Below are positions 1-13,254 of a DNA stretch of 64,000 nt, piece after piece. The notes below the pieces were generated by a model that searched no databases, was not told where the DNA came from, and saw only the letters and a list, made by a program, of their open reading frames with translations. The DNA is from Torreya grandis. Its lineage: Eukaryota; Streptophyta; Pinopsida; Cupressales; Taxaceae. A program made the translations under genes and the position numbers. The stretch covers positions 4,785,501-4,849,500 of the forward strand of contig JARHVA010000458.1 of assembly GCA_037957365.1 (NCBI GenBank). Direction: 5' to 3'. Every line of letters starts with the position of its first letter. Position 1 is the first letter of the stretch.

Positions 1-3000
1 AAGGAATTTTTTTTAATAAAATATTTACCCTTTGTCTGGAGAACATAAAACAAAGTTTGATTTGTCAAATATTTTCATTATTTTCATCACATGTCAAGAA
101 TTTAAAAAAAAACAAAAATAAATAAGGAAAAATGTTGTGAATTATGAATAATTCGATCATAAATAATATCACTTTGAGAGTAAGGATAAACATTAGTAAT
201 ATAAACATGAGCATGAGTAGGTTTAAATGAAATTTAATAAATGAATATGTGACCAAGAATAGATTGCAATCTATTACGTCAGACATATGCTTGATCCACA
301 TTATGAACAATCATATATCCATTATCTAACTTATATGGGACTTCTTGAATACCAACCCCATGTTGGGTCTCTTTGTATAATATTTGACTTGCAAATTCTT
401 TCAATATGCATATTAATCCAACTACTTTATTATGCTTTTTAATTATCTATTTCCTAAAAGTTACAATATTTTTAACCCTATATTTTTAATCTAAGTAAGT
501 TTATTGATCATGATAAATTTCACATGTATTATAAATTTAATAACCATTCATAAAATTTTCATTCAAAGACACATAATTACCATTTGCAATAGAAAAATAA
601 AAATTGTATAACAACACTAGCAATATTTATTCATTCCATTTTCTTTTTCAAGACAAGCCTATAATTAACCAAATGGATTCAATGAAATGAAGTTCATGAC
701 TAATCCTAACACTGTTCATAGTTAAATTCTTAGATCTACTAATTTTTGGTGTTATAAGAGGAGATTAAATATTGAACACACACACCATGTAAATACCTTA
801 AGTTTTGGTTTTTTTCCAAAAAAAATAGTGTAAGGTTTGGAATGAAACACAGAGGAGCTAGGGATAACATATTTGAGAGAATGTGATAGAACAAACCCTA
901 TAAAAATTACATAAATTCATATTTACCCTAAGGAAAAAAGACCTAACCATAGAAAGATAAAGAACATGAAAGAAAATGTAAATTCATCAAATGTGTTATT
1001 TGTCAATGAATTTCAATCAAATTACAACATGAATAGATCTATAAACATTTAACTAGGCCTAAAAAAATGTAAAATGAAAATTTAGATCTAATTAATTTTA
1101 AAAACCATAAAAATAAAGATAAAATGAGGTTTGAAAATTTACTTTAAATAGTATGAGATATGGAGGCATTTTTTGAAGTCCAATAACATAAATTATAGTT
1201 TTATGGCAAGACAATGAGAACCTTAAAGACTTGTGGCAAATAAAGGACTTTATTCAAACTATCAAATTCTACTTATGTATGCCAAATCCATATTAATAAT
1301 GGTTACAGAAAGTGTCATGCAAATAATATTTTTTTGGACAATTATCTTCTTCAAACTTAGGGTTCAAAGAAATTTGCTTAATTTTTTGAAACTGTGTGTT
1401 AATGGCCCAAAAATGTACTTATTCTCCTTGCCTTGATTAAGAAGCTAAACCTAAAAATGATGACAAAAATGATGTTTTTTTGGCATGCATTACACTAGGG
1501 AATAATTGAGCATCCTTGATATTTTTTAAGTCCCTCAACAATTTAAAATATTGAAAAACAATACTCCAATAATTATAGTAATTCATCAGTCAAAAAAAGT
1601 GTAATATAATGTTACTAATATGGACTTTAGTGCTATAATAAATACTCTCTAAATATTTTCTTTATTTTTATAAAATAATTACAAATAATTAGTATATTTA
1701 TATTAACTATAAATGTTATATTTTTATATAATATACATATGCCTAAATTTTCTAAGATACCCATATATGTATAGATGATTTAAATTAAAATTAGCACCCT
1801 ATTGACACACAAATCAAAATCATATAGTAAATTTTTTGAATAAGCCCTGACCACCCAAAACCCTAAAAATATACCAAAGTGGTTTATACTAAGTACGTTT
1901 ATTGGGGACCACCATAAGACCATGAATAAGGTAAACATAATAAAAAATGATAAAATATGTCATTTTAAAACACAAATTAAATCAATAACTAGCAAATACA
2001 CATATATTTTATAATTATACAATTTAATAATTAATAAACACCTACGGATCATTTTTAAATGTTTATGTAAAGATATAATATTATTTTTTTAAGAGAATAT
2101 ATAATTATAATTTTTTTTTTAAAACATTGAATAAAATATATTTAAAAATGTTCATATTATTTTTTAAAGCATAAATTTAAGTTTTTTTTACCATTAATTG
2201 TAATAATAAATGTTGTGATATTTTCTTATGTAAATTTAAAATCAAATTACTTCATAATTTCTCCTTATCTTTGTTTCTAATAAAATTATTCACATTGCCT
2301 ATTTATTTCTCTTCTCACTTCATCCATTTCTCCTTATGTGGTTAAATCTTGAAATAATTTTAAGGAAAAAATTGCACCAATGAAACCTTAATTAATGTAA
2401 CTAAAATCTAGATTGCTTTGATTTTATTTTTAGATTGGTTTGTCTTTTATAGATTTATTTGATTATAATAATGTATTTATAATTATTTGTAGTATTTTTT
2501 AATAGAAAACTACCATAGAATAATAACAATGGTATTGATGTTTGAAATGGAGGTGATCTTAATATATTGGAGGTATATAATAATAATATGCGCATAAAAT
2601 AAATATGTAATGTAATGTTTTGATCATATTTGCCTACTTTTGATATGCTCATTTCTCTCTTAAATTTGTATGATTTGAATTTTAACTCTTTGAAATAGGA
2701 AAACCTTGTAAGATTGAAATCAATGACAGCTTGGTTTGGGGATCTATGTAGATAGGGTCAACACTTTCCATTTTGATTTATCAGAACATTCAAAGTGTAC
2801 AGATAAATTATAAGTTGATAAACAAAAATATATAATAATAATAATAATAATAATAATGTCAATGAAGTGCTCCTAGAGTGTAATAGATAAGAACTCGATA
2901 AGTACCTAATATTAAAATGAATCCAATTATTGTCTATTTATAGATTATTTAATTCAATATTTAGCAATATTGGCGTGTATAACCAACCTCCAATGTCTAT

Positions 3001-5395
3001 AAATGAAAAATGTGAAAAATACAAATAGGCAAACCCAATATTAAAGGTGACTTAGGAAATTATACTTGGACCACATAGACAACTTGATCATAGAGTAAGA
3101 AAATCATAATTTGGATGTGGGGGTTGCATGGGGATGCACAAAGCAATTTTCAAGCTTTAATAGTTACCATAACTATTCCATAGTGTAATATTTGGACCAT
3201 TCAACCATATATAAATACACACATACATAAAAATGAGTGCATGCCCATGATCATGCACACACACACATAATGCAAAATAAATATTAAAGGGGCATTTTTT
3301 GTGTCTACATTTCCCCCTCTTTGAGTTACTTAACCAAAAAGTAGGTGGTGTTAGCACACACTTCAAAGCAGAACATATAAAAAGGATATAGATGTTGCTC
3401 AAAACTTTAATTTTTAAGTACACGGATGTTAAGTCTTGGAACCTACAAAACCATACTTACCTTTCTTATAAAACATGGCAAAGTGGGAAAAATTAAATTC
3501 TAAATATAAAGAGAGACACCTCATTTTTCAATGATATGTAACTAAAGTTCCAAGGGTCAGTCATATTATTGAGAGAGGTAAAAGGTGGAGTATATATTAA
3601 CCCTATGTATCGTTAGGTGGCAGGCCTCCAAAGTTATTGAGTATGATGGGTTACATGCCCCTTTATCCCCTATATACAATAGATGTCCCTCATATCCATT
3701 ATACTATAAAAAATCAAGGCCATAAAATATAATGAATAACATATACTCACATTTTGAGATTTGAGGTTTACCTATAAAGATTGTATCCTGAAATAAATGA
3801 GATGCATTATTAGGACATAAGAAGTATATCATGAAATAACATAGTTTGAATATATGTGACATTTAAGGAACATGCACAGAAATATATTTTTTCTCATGTT
3901 TATTTAAGATATATATAAAGTAGCATCATTGTAACATGTAATATGGATATCATAGAATGTACATAATTTAATTTGGTATAATAATGAATCACAATGCATA
4001 TAAATATAGAAATGAGGATCATGTGCTAGGAAAATAGGTTTTACAATGCATTAGTCTAAGACATAAGTATAATTTAAGAACATGGAAACATAACAAATGC
4101 ATAAGCATAATCAATATTAGAATTTGTATAACATAGAAATTATGTGTCATGAGAATCTTTTAGCCCGAAAACATTGTTAGAAATAAAATACTTGTATCAT
4201 AGCATGATTGTGTCATAAAAATCTTGTGATAATTAACATGATATTTCACATTGTGTCATAGTAAAACTATAACATGGAGACCATGTTAGAGGTAACTAGT
4301 AAAAATATTGAAGCAATGTATCATGTTAAATATGTGAATCTTGCATTAAAATCATGTGTTATATAAATCTCAAGTCGTACCTAATGTTAACAATATTAAA
4401 TATGTTGAGTGTGGTAATCCTACATCATTGATAGCATGCTATCAATATTATTATTGAAACATGGTGCCAAAAGATAATGGAATGAGTAAGATGCACAAGG
4501 ACAAAGTTTTTTCCCCTCAAATGAGCATGAATTACAATAATAATAAATAATAAAGTGAGGCTTATGCATATAAAATATTTAAATTCATTATTTTACTAGT
4601 CCAATTAAAATGATTGCCTTCCAAGATAGAAAGATGAGATTCCCCATACACAAGCAAATAAGGAGTTGTACCCTTCCCATTTTGAAGTTATAATAATGAA
4701 TTTATGACATTCCAAATGCTTTAAATTTTTGTTTCTGATCAAATAAAACCCCATATAAAAATTAAATATATTTTTGTCTCTATATATGTACATGCATTTG
4801 TTTTTAGTTTTTAAATAATCAAGATAACACGAAGTAAACAAACATAAATCCATTTAAGATAAAACAAGAAAAAACAAACTCAAAAGAAGTGAATTTAAAG
4901 CAAAGTCACAAATAACAAGGCATCTAAAAATGATATCAAAATAAAGCATATATTTACATTTCATGTCATATCATATCATAATAGGTATTTTTCATAGCAA
5001 TTTCAATTTCATTTCACAAGGCATGGAACATAGTCATGAGATTTCATCTCATCACATAATAGTAAAGCATGACACATTGTAAATAATTGCATTTCTCATT
5101 TTCCATGCACAATATTTTATTTTTTCAAGATATAAATTCTCATTAGATCACTCATGCTCATAAATTTATATTAATCATTTCATCTATTAGACTTTTCAAA
5201 AACTTGTGAGCCAAACTAATTAAGGTAAAAAAGTAAAAATAACCTCAACCATCCACTCTATCTATCAAAATACTTGAGTATGATTTTGAATATTTATTTA
5301 TTTATCATATAAATTTCCTTATGGATCTCAAGAAAAGAAAATCATAATAATAAGGAATAGTGAAATTTTGAAAGAATAAACCTTATTTGAAAGTA
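1..5395. other. AT-rich intergenic DNA, no recognisable gene
   Basis: Short open frames of 65-90 codons occur on both strands, but none has a recognisable motif and their composition is that of random AT-rich DNA. An (AAT)n run lies near 2831-2857. A dispersed repeat at about 2630-2905 is listed separately. The stretch probably consists of old transposon remains too diverged to name by eye. Confidence 0.6.
2630..2905. repeat. Dispersed repeat, copy 1 (second copy near 53560-53795)
   Basis: The segment starting CCTACTTTTGATATG and running through an (AAT)n tract to a TAGATAAGAACTCGATAAGT-like end matches 53560-53795 in the same order and orientation. Shared landmarks are a CTCTCTTRAATTT block, a TCAAAGTGTACA block, ATAATAATAA and a TAGATARGAACT block. 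The two copies are about 51 kb apart and diverged. The element class is not recognised. Confidence 0.6.
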
Positions 5396-5509
5396 AAATA
5401 CTAAAGCAACGAACTCTTGAAAAGAGGTGAAACACAACAAATTATGAAATCAAAAGAAATAAAAGTTAATTGAATAAGAGTGAAATGAAAGTAAACCCAA
5501 ACTATTTTA

Positions 5510-5850
5510 TTGGAATTTGAATTAATATTGCAATTAACTCTAATTCTGATAAATTGAATGGAATAAATCAGAATGCTAAAAACTGACTTATGACAAACAA
5601 AATTAATGTAAAACACTAAATTCAACAAAGTGAAATTGATTGAATGAAGACTAACTATGGAATGAAATGAAAAAATTATTATTTATGTCTCTAATTTGAT
5701 TTAAATAATTGACAAACAATTGAATCATAAAAATAGGAGCATATATTATAAGTCCCCAGAAGTTAAAAGTAAAATTGAAGGAGGTCAGGATCAACTGCCA
5801 CTTTTGACCTGAACTAGTCAATCTTAAATTTTGTAGAAAATCATGAACTT
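5510..5850. repeat. Direct repeat A, copy 1
   Basis: This block matches 6815-7140 in the same orientation. Shared landmarks include CTAATTCTGATAAATT, GAATGTAAAAYACT, ATTCAACA, GAAATGAAATGA and an AGGTCARGAT block. A partial third match lies at about 6400-6530, around AAAGGTCAAGATCGACC and the following TTGACT/GGTCAATC words. The spacing is about 1.3 kb. The repeats lie downstream, on the minus strand, of the gag relic at 7250-8960, so they may belong to that element's non-coding 3' part. Confidence 0.6.
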
Positions 5851-6814
5851 AGATCATGATCACTTGTGACAAATTGAATTAAGTTTTTATGTGCATATTT
5901 GACCTTTAAAAGTGTGTGAAATAACTATAAATAGCTTCTCCAAGGTTGAAACCCCAATAGGGTTTGCAATGATTGAAAACTTAAAAATAGAAAAAGAAAG
6001 AAGTGTTATGGGTTGAGCTGACCCAAATCAATCCTATGATAATTGAATGCTTCCTACATATCTAATACTTCAAAGAGATAATTCAAGCCCAATGTAGTTC
6101 TTCCACTCAGAGTGCTTTGTACAATTGTGCTCTTTTGATTATATGAATGCAGCTAGGGATGGATTGAATACTTGATCATGATTTTATTTGGATCTAATAA
6201 AATAATTTTTAGATTTGGTTGAGGACTGATTCAAGTGATTAGAATCAAAATTAAAAATAATAGGGAAGCTTTTCTCAATGGGAAACAATGTAAGTATGCC
6301 TCTGTATTAAAATTGCCAAGTGGTAGAATAAGTGAGATTAGTGTGCCTTTATAGCAATCCAAAAGGAAAAAAACTTATGATACCTATCATAAAAATACAT
6401 GCTAGATTATAAGGGAGGGTCAAAATTTTAAAAGTGAATATTAGGAGGGAAAAGGTCAAGATCGACCTACAAGGGTCAAAATTGACTGACACTATTGACT
6501 CAACTGGTCAATCCTATACTGAAATGGAAACACATGAATTTTAGGATTTGGAATGTTTGTATAAATGGATAGATGAATTTTTATCATTTAGAATAGTTAT
6601 ATAGGTGATATATATTAATTTAGAAAATAAATAGGTCCATAGAAGAGCTTAAGATAGGGTGAAGTGGTGAAATAGGTCTTGATTTAGTGCACAAGTTAAT
6701 TAAAATAAAATAAAATCAAAATTGACATAATCAAGTATTCGTGACCAGATTTAAGTGTCTAGATTCATGTCAGGTTCACCAATATGTTTTTAAAAAAAAT
6801 TAATTAATTAGGAA

Positions 6815-7140
6815 ACTAACCCTAATTCTGATAAATTAAATGGAAAAAATCAAAATGCAAGAAATTTACTTGGGACAAGCAGAATGAATGTAAAATACTG
6901 AATTCAACATTGTGCAATCAATCAAAAGAAGAATAAATATGAAATGAAATGACAAAACTTAGTTTTATCTACCTCATATTTGAATTTATTGACTGACACA
7001 CAACTTCATAAAAAAATAAGAGTAGACCTTGAAAGTGCCTAGAAGCTAGAATTAAAAATGAAGAAGGTCAAGATTGTCTCATTTGGGTTAGGGTCGTCTC
7101 TACTTCTAACTTGAACTGTTTGAATTTGAATTTTATGAGG
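6815..7140. repeat. Direct repeat A, copy 2
   Basis: Second full copy of the block at 5510-5850, same orientation. It begins at the CCTAATTCTGATAAATT word and ends near TTTGAATTTTATGAGG. Whether these are LTR fragments or internal repeats of a gypsy element cannot be settled by eye. Confidence 0.6.
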
Positions 7141-7249
7141 AGTGTTAAGGTGCATATATTTTTTCTTTATGGATTGCTTATTGACACATGCTCAAATAAA
7201 GAGTGCATGTCTATCTGAATCATCATCAACAACTTCACTATCATTAAAT

Positions 7250-8960
7250 GTAATTATAGGACATGATAATTATAATTTTACCAATGATACTATCAAATGG
7301 ATGCCCATGTGTTGAAGGAGGAGGTTGAGCATTGAATGCATAATATAATTCAAAATTATCCTTGTTATTTGCTTCATGATTTAGAAAGGGATCTTTGTAA
7401 ATTTTTAACTTTGAATTATCATTTGCTTGTGGCTTAGTCTCTTTAGTAGGTGTGCCAATATCAATAATATTCTCATAAATGAGTTCTTGAATTTTGTGCT
7501 TGACTTTAAAATATATATTTGTGGAACGACCAATACATTGATGGTACTCATAATATGTATTACTATCAAAACTTTTCTATTATGATTTAGACATGTCTAT
7601 TTCCATTGGTGGAGGAAGAGAGTTGAGATTGCATTTATGTATGGTAACCTTGAGAATTGCCTCTTTGGTTGAGCTTATAATTGAAGGTTTATGTTAGTTG
7701 TGAGATAATATCAATTATAATCTTAGCTTCACTTTTGATTTCATTGGGTTTTCTCTTATAATTTGGCTTGTTTTGAAAATTGACATTTGAAGTGGAAGGA
7801 GCCTTTGAAGTGTACTTGAACTTATTCAAAGTAAGCAATTTGACTTCACGTTCTTTGACTGTATGTCATAAGTCGTAAAAAGATTTAAACTTATCAAACA
7901 TAATTGACTCTTAGATTGGAGATAGAAAAATTTGAGTGAATATATATTGGAGCTCATTTTTAGCCATTTAATCTGTCAATTTTACTAGAATAGTCTTGTA
8001 TCTTAGAACATATTCATTGATTATTTCACTAGAACCTTGTTTGAGCTTTATAATTTAAGCATAGGATATCTTTTCTTCAATGTTCATTGTTGATATAAAT
8101 GTGTGTTAAAAAATTATTTTCCATTGGATTGAAAGCCTTTATTGATTGAAGAGGAATATCATAAAACTATGTAAGAGCATGTTATTTAAAAATTATTGGA
8201 AATAACTTTGTCAAAAAAAATTCATTATTTGCTTAGACTAGATAAGCTATATGGAATGCACACAAATGTTATTAAAAATCACCTTTGTTTTCATATAAAG
8301 GAATATTAAGAGCTAAAAAGCCAACTAGTAATGGATAAAATGTAATTTCAGGTGCCAATAGGTTTTATAACAAGGAACATGAACAACCATGGAGGGTTTA
8401 GCATGAGAAAGGGTTTAATCAATGTGAAATAGATTGGATTGTAAGGAAAGAATGGTATGCTAAAGAGTAGCATTTGTAGAGGTGATTAGAGGAGTATAAG
8501 TATCATGAGTAGGCATAGGCATGGTACTTTTTGGAGACCAAGTGATGATCTCAAACCAAGGGATGATGCTATAAAAGTATAGAAAGAGGAATAGATGTAA
8601 TAGTATAAGTGGTAACATTGGAAGTAGGGGATTTGCCAACCCAAAAAGGAAATTATTGTGGTGGATATGTGGCTAATTTAACCTGGTGCTCAACTTTTGA
8701 TGATAGAAGTAGACTAATGATATTATTCACCTCTTAGGGGTTCTCTTGAATACCTTAATAAATTTTAGATAATTCTTGCACTTGATTTTCATCTACTCCA
8801 TTAAGCTCTTATGGGTCAATAAGAATTTCATATTCATTATGTACATCATAGTTATCTTTTTTATTTTCAGTATCAAAATATGTGTGAATTTAAACTTCAT
8901 TAGACCAAGGAATTTGAACAATAACACCATTACTTTGAGAAAAAATATCATGATTTTCCA
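7250..8960 (-). pseudogene. Decayed Ty3/gypsy gag
   Basis: Read on the minus strand from an ATG at about 8960, this gives a broken gag capsid protein, which would form the particle that packages element RNA. The middle (about 8080-8330) has the retrotransposon gag pattern: LTKLFPI, then HALT(x)FYDIP, then a hydrophobic stretch ending NNEH. The C-terminal part (about 7250-7570) has the EYHQCIGRST word followed by HKIQELI, the usual zinc-knuckle-like end of gypsy Tat-type gag proteins. The frame is broken by many stops and shifts; several stops are TAA or TAG where a Gln codon is expected. No protease or RT follows downstream (7200 to 5400), so the relic is gag-only or its pol was lost. The lineage assignment is by eye. 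Confidence 0.65.
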
Positions 8961-9429
8961 TTGCAAGACATCAAAGGAAGATGCATATTTTAAAAGTGAA
9001 TACCGCTTAGTTTATCACTATACCTTAGATGAAAAAAATACAATTTGAATCAATATATATAGTGACTATGAATACAATACAAGTAAAAAATAAGGTATAT
9101 AGTGTAATCTAGGTAAGGGTTTGAATGATTGTGTGGGTTCTCAAATACACTTGCTTATTTGTAGAGTAGCATCAACCCCATGTTTTAGAACACTAAATAC
9201 ATAATCAAATTTATGCCTATAGCCCACTATCTTATTTCCAAGTGTATGATGAGAGTAACTTCCCTGGGCAATACTCTCCTCTTAGGTGCACCACAAATCT
9301 AATGGCTAAAGAAGCTTCTTATGGTATAAATAAGGGATCATAGTTATTTCTAATATACCATGAGATATAGGGAAACTAAAATCCATGTATAGTGTTATAC
9401 AATGGCTTGAGTATTCAAAAAATATTTTA
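8961..9429. other. Spacer between gag relic and chromovirus insertion
   Basis: No gene is seen. By position this should be the leader or LTR of the minus-strand gypsy relic, cut by the large chromovirus at 9430. Its continuation, if it exists, would lie just right of 39625. No primer-binding site was recognised. Confidence 0.4.
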
Positions 9430-10263
9430 TGAACCCACAATTTTATAATCTATTCTATTATTATGACATTGATATTATGTTGTTAAACTGGTTATGGGTT
9501 GTTATTTTAGCTAGATTATATGTGGTACTGGTTACAACAATGTTGGGTTGTGTTTAATTTTGTACTTATTGATTTCATAGACTTATTACTGTAGTTGATA
9601 CTATTATTAATCTATATTTAATTATCAATTTTTGATATGGTACAATTGATGTCTTTTTAGGTGGTTGCGGGTTCTATCTATGAACCAGACAGATGTTAGA
9701 GGTTGTACTTCCAAAACTAAATGAATTCTGAACACATCAGACATGTCCAATAGATATACTTGTTGATTTTGTTTTGACCTTTAAACACCTTAATTGGTCA
9801 TTATGATTGTCAAATTTTATCCTTATACTTAGTGTTGTTCCTGTAACTTATTTGATGTCGTTATGTATTATTATTTACCATTATTTTTCTATTATGTGTT
9901 TTGTGGCCACAATCTTTATTCCTTACACTCAACTCCATTTTATTTCTCCCACACAAGATTATGATTCATTTTTTCATCCCTTCATTGACACTACTAACCT
10001 ATGTAGACACACTACCTAGACCTACCCTTGACACTCTTAGAACCCTCGACACCCCACCCCCTTGGATTAAACCTTCACCTTACTTAATACCTTATACTAG
10101 GGTGGTGGTATGTTATTTTAATGAGTTATTTATGGTGGCTGTAATATTGGTATTAAACTTGGTTTAATCAATTATTTTTAAACATTTTGATAATTGACTT
10201 AGGTCAATGACGTATTAGATTTTGTTTTAATGACATTTATTAAGGCAGGTGGCATGGGTAGTG
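9430..10263 (+). repeat. Chromovirus left LTR, part 1
   Basis: Collinear with 32671 to about 33505 in the right LTR, for example TTATGTTGTTAAACTRGTTAT, TTGATTTGGTAYRATTGATG-like words and the CACCCCACCC(C/A)CTTGGATT block. The start is slightly eroded (TGAACCCACA against TGTTACAACC). It is interrupted at 10263/10264 by the outer copia element, and the LTR resumes at 22972. Confidence 0.85.
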
Positions 10264-12357
10264 TGTTGGAGGTACAATCATTGAGGGGGGTGAATCAATG
10301 ATGAAATATATTTCAAACTTCAATTGTAATCCTTTCAAACTCTTAATCAATGACCACAAACATTCATAAAGCATAAAAGATGTTCATAACAATGAATAAG
10401 AAATATGTTGCAAGATCACACACAACACAAGATCTACGTGGGAAGCCCTCTTAAGAAATAAAACCCACTCTCAAGCCTATAAACACATAGACTAATTTTC
10501 CTATAATATGATCACAAACGTGAGACCTTTTAGTGAAGCACCCACTTCACAAGGAGAACCCACCTCTAAATATGAACAAACACCCACTTATTATAGATCT
10601 TGAGCAGCCACACAACACCTTATGAAATCAACAACTCTAGAACTTTGATTGCATATCAATCTGATTAGAGAAACAATGTATAATACCTCTCTTTCAATTC
10701 ATCACACACACTCAAACTTGGTCATATAAGCAATGCATCCAAACACCCCTTTTGGATCACTTTAAGCTTCTTCACTCATCCATAATCTACTCTATAATTA
10801 TTCCATCCACTAAGTACACTCCCTCTGATATTTTCCTTCATATCTATCATCTACTCTCTTAACACATTCACATATAAGTCTAGAAACCATTACCTTGGTA
10901 TTCATTCTTTATAGAGTTTCTATGAATATCAACTTCTAGGTCATCCATAATACTTGCCTTAACTATTAAAACTTCTATCATGCTAACACATAGCTCAATA
11001 CCATCCTCATAAGTTGACCATAACATCTATAGGTCAAACTTAAGTAGATATGCATTTCAATTAGGCCTTAAAAGACCTTTTAGGTCTCATGGAGACCTAT
11101 TACCCCTTTAACACTTCATCAAGAAAAATAAGAACACAAGATCACTTTCAAATACATGGTTCCACTCCATATGACCTTTAAGACATCTTCAGGTGATTAA
11201 TCTCACCAAAATGATCTTCTACTAAAGCACAATTTACTCAAATAATAGTCTTATACATAATAACACCATGAATGAATAAATAGTCAACTTTGAATATCAA
11301 TATCTATAGATTTACAAACATTCAGATCTTTTAACAAACTTTAGCAAATTCTGCCATATGCTTGAGATATAGATCAAAAACCTCTCATTGGTTTTCTTTC
11401 ACAAATTTAATTTTTTAAATTCCAACAATCACTGTGTAAATACAAAACATAGGACACTTTGTCATCATGTCATGCTACCTAACAAATTTGAATAAATACA
11501 TACCATTGATCTCCTCAGAAGTCTCCTAAATTTACCCTATAATCATTCACCATTGATCTTAGGCCCTCGATTTTTAGATCATGCCATTTGGTAGCTCTAA
11601 GTGCCTTCTATGCACATTGACTATATGAATTAGTGTAGTCCATAAATATCTATCTATATGAACACTCGCATGCCAATGATATTTTGTCAAATAATCAAGA
11701 TTGAGACACATTTTTCTAGCATATTAAATCTTTTGAACCTTTTATAAATTGACTTCACGTGCACCATTGATCTCTATCTGAAAATATCATGCACTCTTTT
11801 AGATATTTATCTAGTCAGATAAAATTCTCACCATTAGATCCTTGATCCAATTGAATGCTCATAATTAGATCTCTTCTTTCAGATTTGGCTAAGTATGGAA
11901 ACTTAGTAAACTCTATTTAGAAGGCCAACTTTGTACCTTAATAAATTTTGCTACGCTCCATGTCCAAACCTTAAAATTAAACCATATAATATCCTCACAT
12001 AGATGAATCTATCCATATATCAAGATGCTCTTGAAACTTTCACACATGTGAAATATAACATCATCAAACTACTTACTCAACCTTATCTATCAAGATGACT
12101 ACTTAAGATTCGACATTCATATGACTATTCTGATGAATTATGTTCACTTCTATAAGTACTCTACGCACTCATAATATCCCATAGGGTCTCTTAAATGTAT
12201 ATACCATTAATATCATTAATAAATTACCTCACTAAGTCAAACACTATCCAAAACATCAATTTGATCACTTTGTCATTAATGCACTATTAATCATGACCAA
12301 GGTTGACATAATTGACAACCATGACATTTTTAGGACACCAAGAGACTATGTCTAACA
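10264..12357 (-). repeat. Outer copia 3' LTR (left copy)
   Basis: 2094 bp. On the plus strand it starts TGTTGGAGGTACA and ends CTATGTCTAACA, so in the element's own orientation it begins TGTTAGACATAG. It is collinear with the split right copy: the GATGTTCATAA, ACACATAAC-like and GACCTTTTAGTGAAGCACCC words recur in order. The two copies differ at many sites (roughly one in six by eye over the first 350 bp), so the insertion is old. Confidence 0.85.
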
Positions 12358-12370
12358 ATCTCCTCCTTTG
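12358..12370 (-). other. Polypurine tract of outer copia element
   Basis: The minus strand reads CAAAGGAGGAGAT directly before the 3' LTR, the expected priming site for plus-strand DNA synthesis. The inner copia element has the matching AAAGGGGGAGAT at the same place. Confidence 0.7.
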
Positions 12371-13254
12371 TCATTGATGGAAAACCAAACTCAAAGTGCC
12401 TTTTCTCAATCTAAACAAATCTTCCATTCTAATCTTTCTCCCCCTTTGACATTAATGACAAAGGGTCTCTTCCTCAATATGCCAGCTTGATCATTGATAT
12501 GACAAACTACTCACAGAGCTTAGAAGGCTCCCCTTAACATCAAGCTCCATATCATGTCATATGTTCTTTGACATAAACTATTCTGAACTTGGGCTTCTTT
12601 GATCCTTAGACCTATCTACCTATATAACTCACAAGCTCTCTTTGCTCATGCATGAAGATTTAATACCTTGTCAAAACATATGACTTGGTTTAATCAATTC
12701 TTCATGTTAATTTTATTGAATTCACAACTGTAGTAGACATATTCACACTTCTATTATGACTGAAGCATCTTCACATATGCTCCCCCTCACATCATGTACA
12801 TCTTCTTCAAGCCACTCAAGCTAACTGAGTTATCTCCCCCTTAGATAAACGCATCTTACATATTAACAAATTGAAGAGAACATACCTTTGTACTGATTAG
12901 CATTTTGATCATTACCTACAACACACATACTTACTTCCACACATGAAAGATGTCTCCTAGGAAGCATAGGTAGAGACACCCACTTGTCATAGAGGGAATA
13001 AAGATCCCAAAAATTAGGAGACTCCCATATCTCCATGCTCTTACTCATTTTCAGATTGACTTTGAATGAGTTCTCAACCTTAGTCTTTTCTTTTATCTCA
13101 AGATCCTGCTTGATTTCCTTATCTATTTGGGCAGATAAGGTTTGTTCCTTGTAACTGAACTTTTTCCTTGTTCTATCATGGAAAATGATCTATTTTGAGC
13201 TTGATTTTCATTTACCTACTTAGGCCTCCATTCACTATGTCTCCTTCTCTTTAT
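12371..13254. other. Non-coding 3' part of outer copia internal region
   Basis: This lies between the last zinc knuckle and the polypurine tract, where an autonomous copia element would carry protease to RNase H. No DSG protease, integrase or RT motif was found in any minus-strand frame. Only a 61-codon open frame without a family motif is present at 12863-13048. Confidence 0.55.

Noticed and set aside
65..5628. Several 65-90 codon open frames in the left spacer
   Set aside because: AT-rich composition, no motif, no homologous copy and no coding context. Expected by chance.
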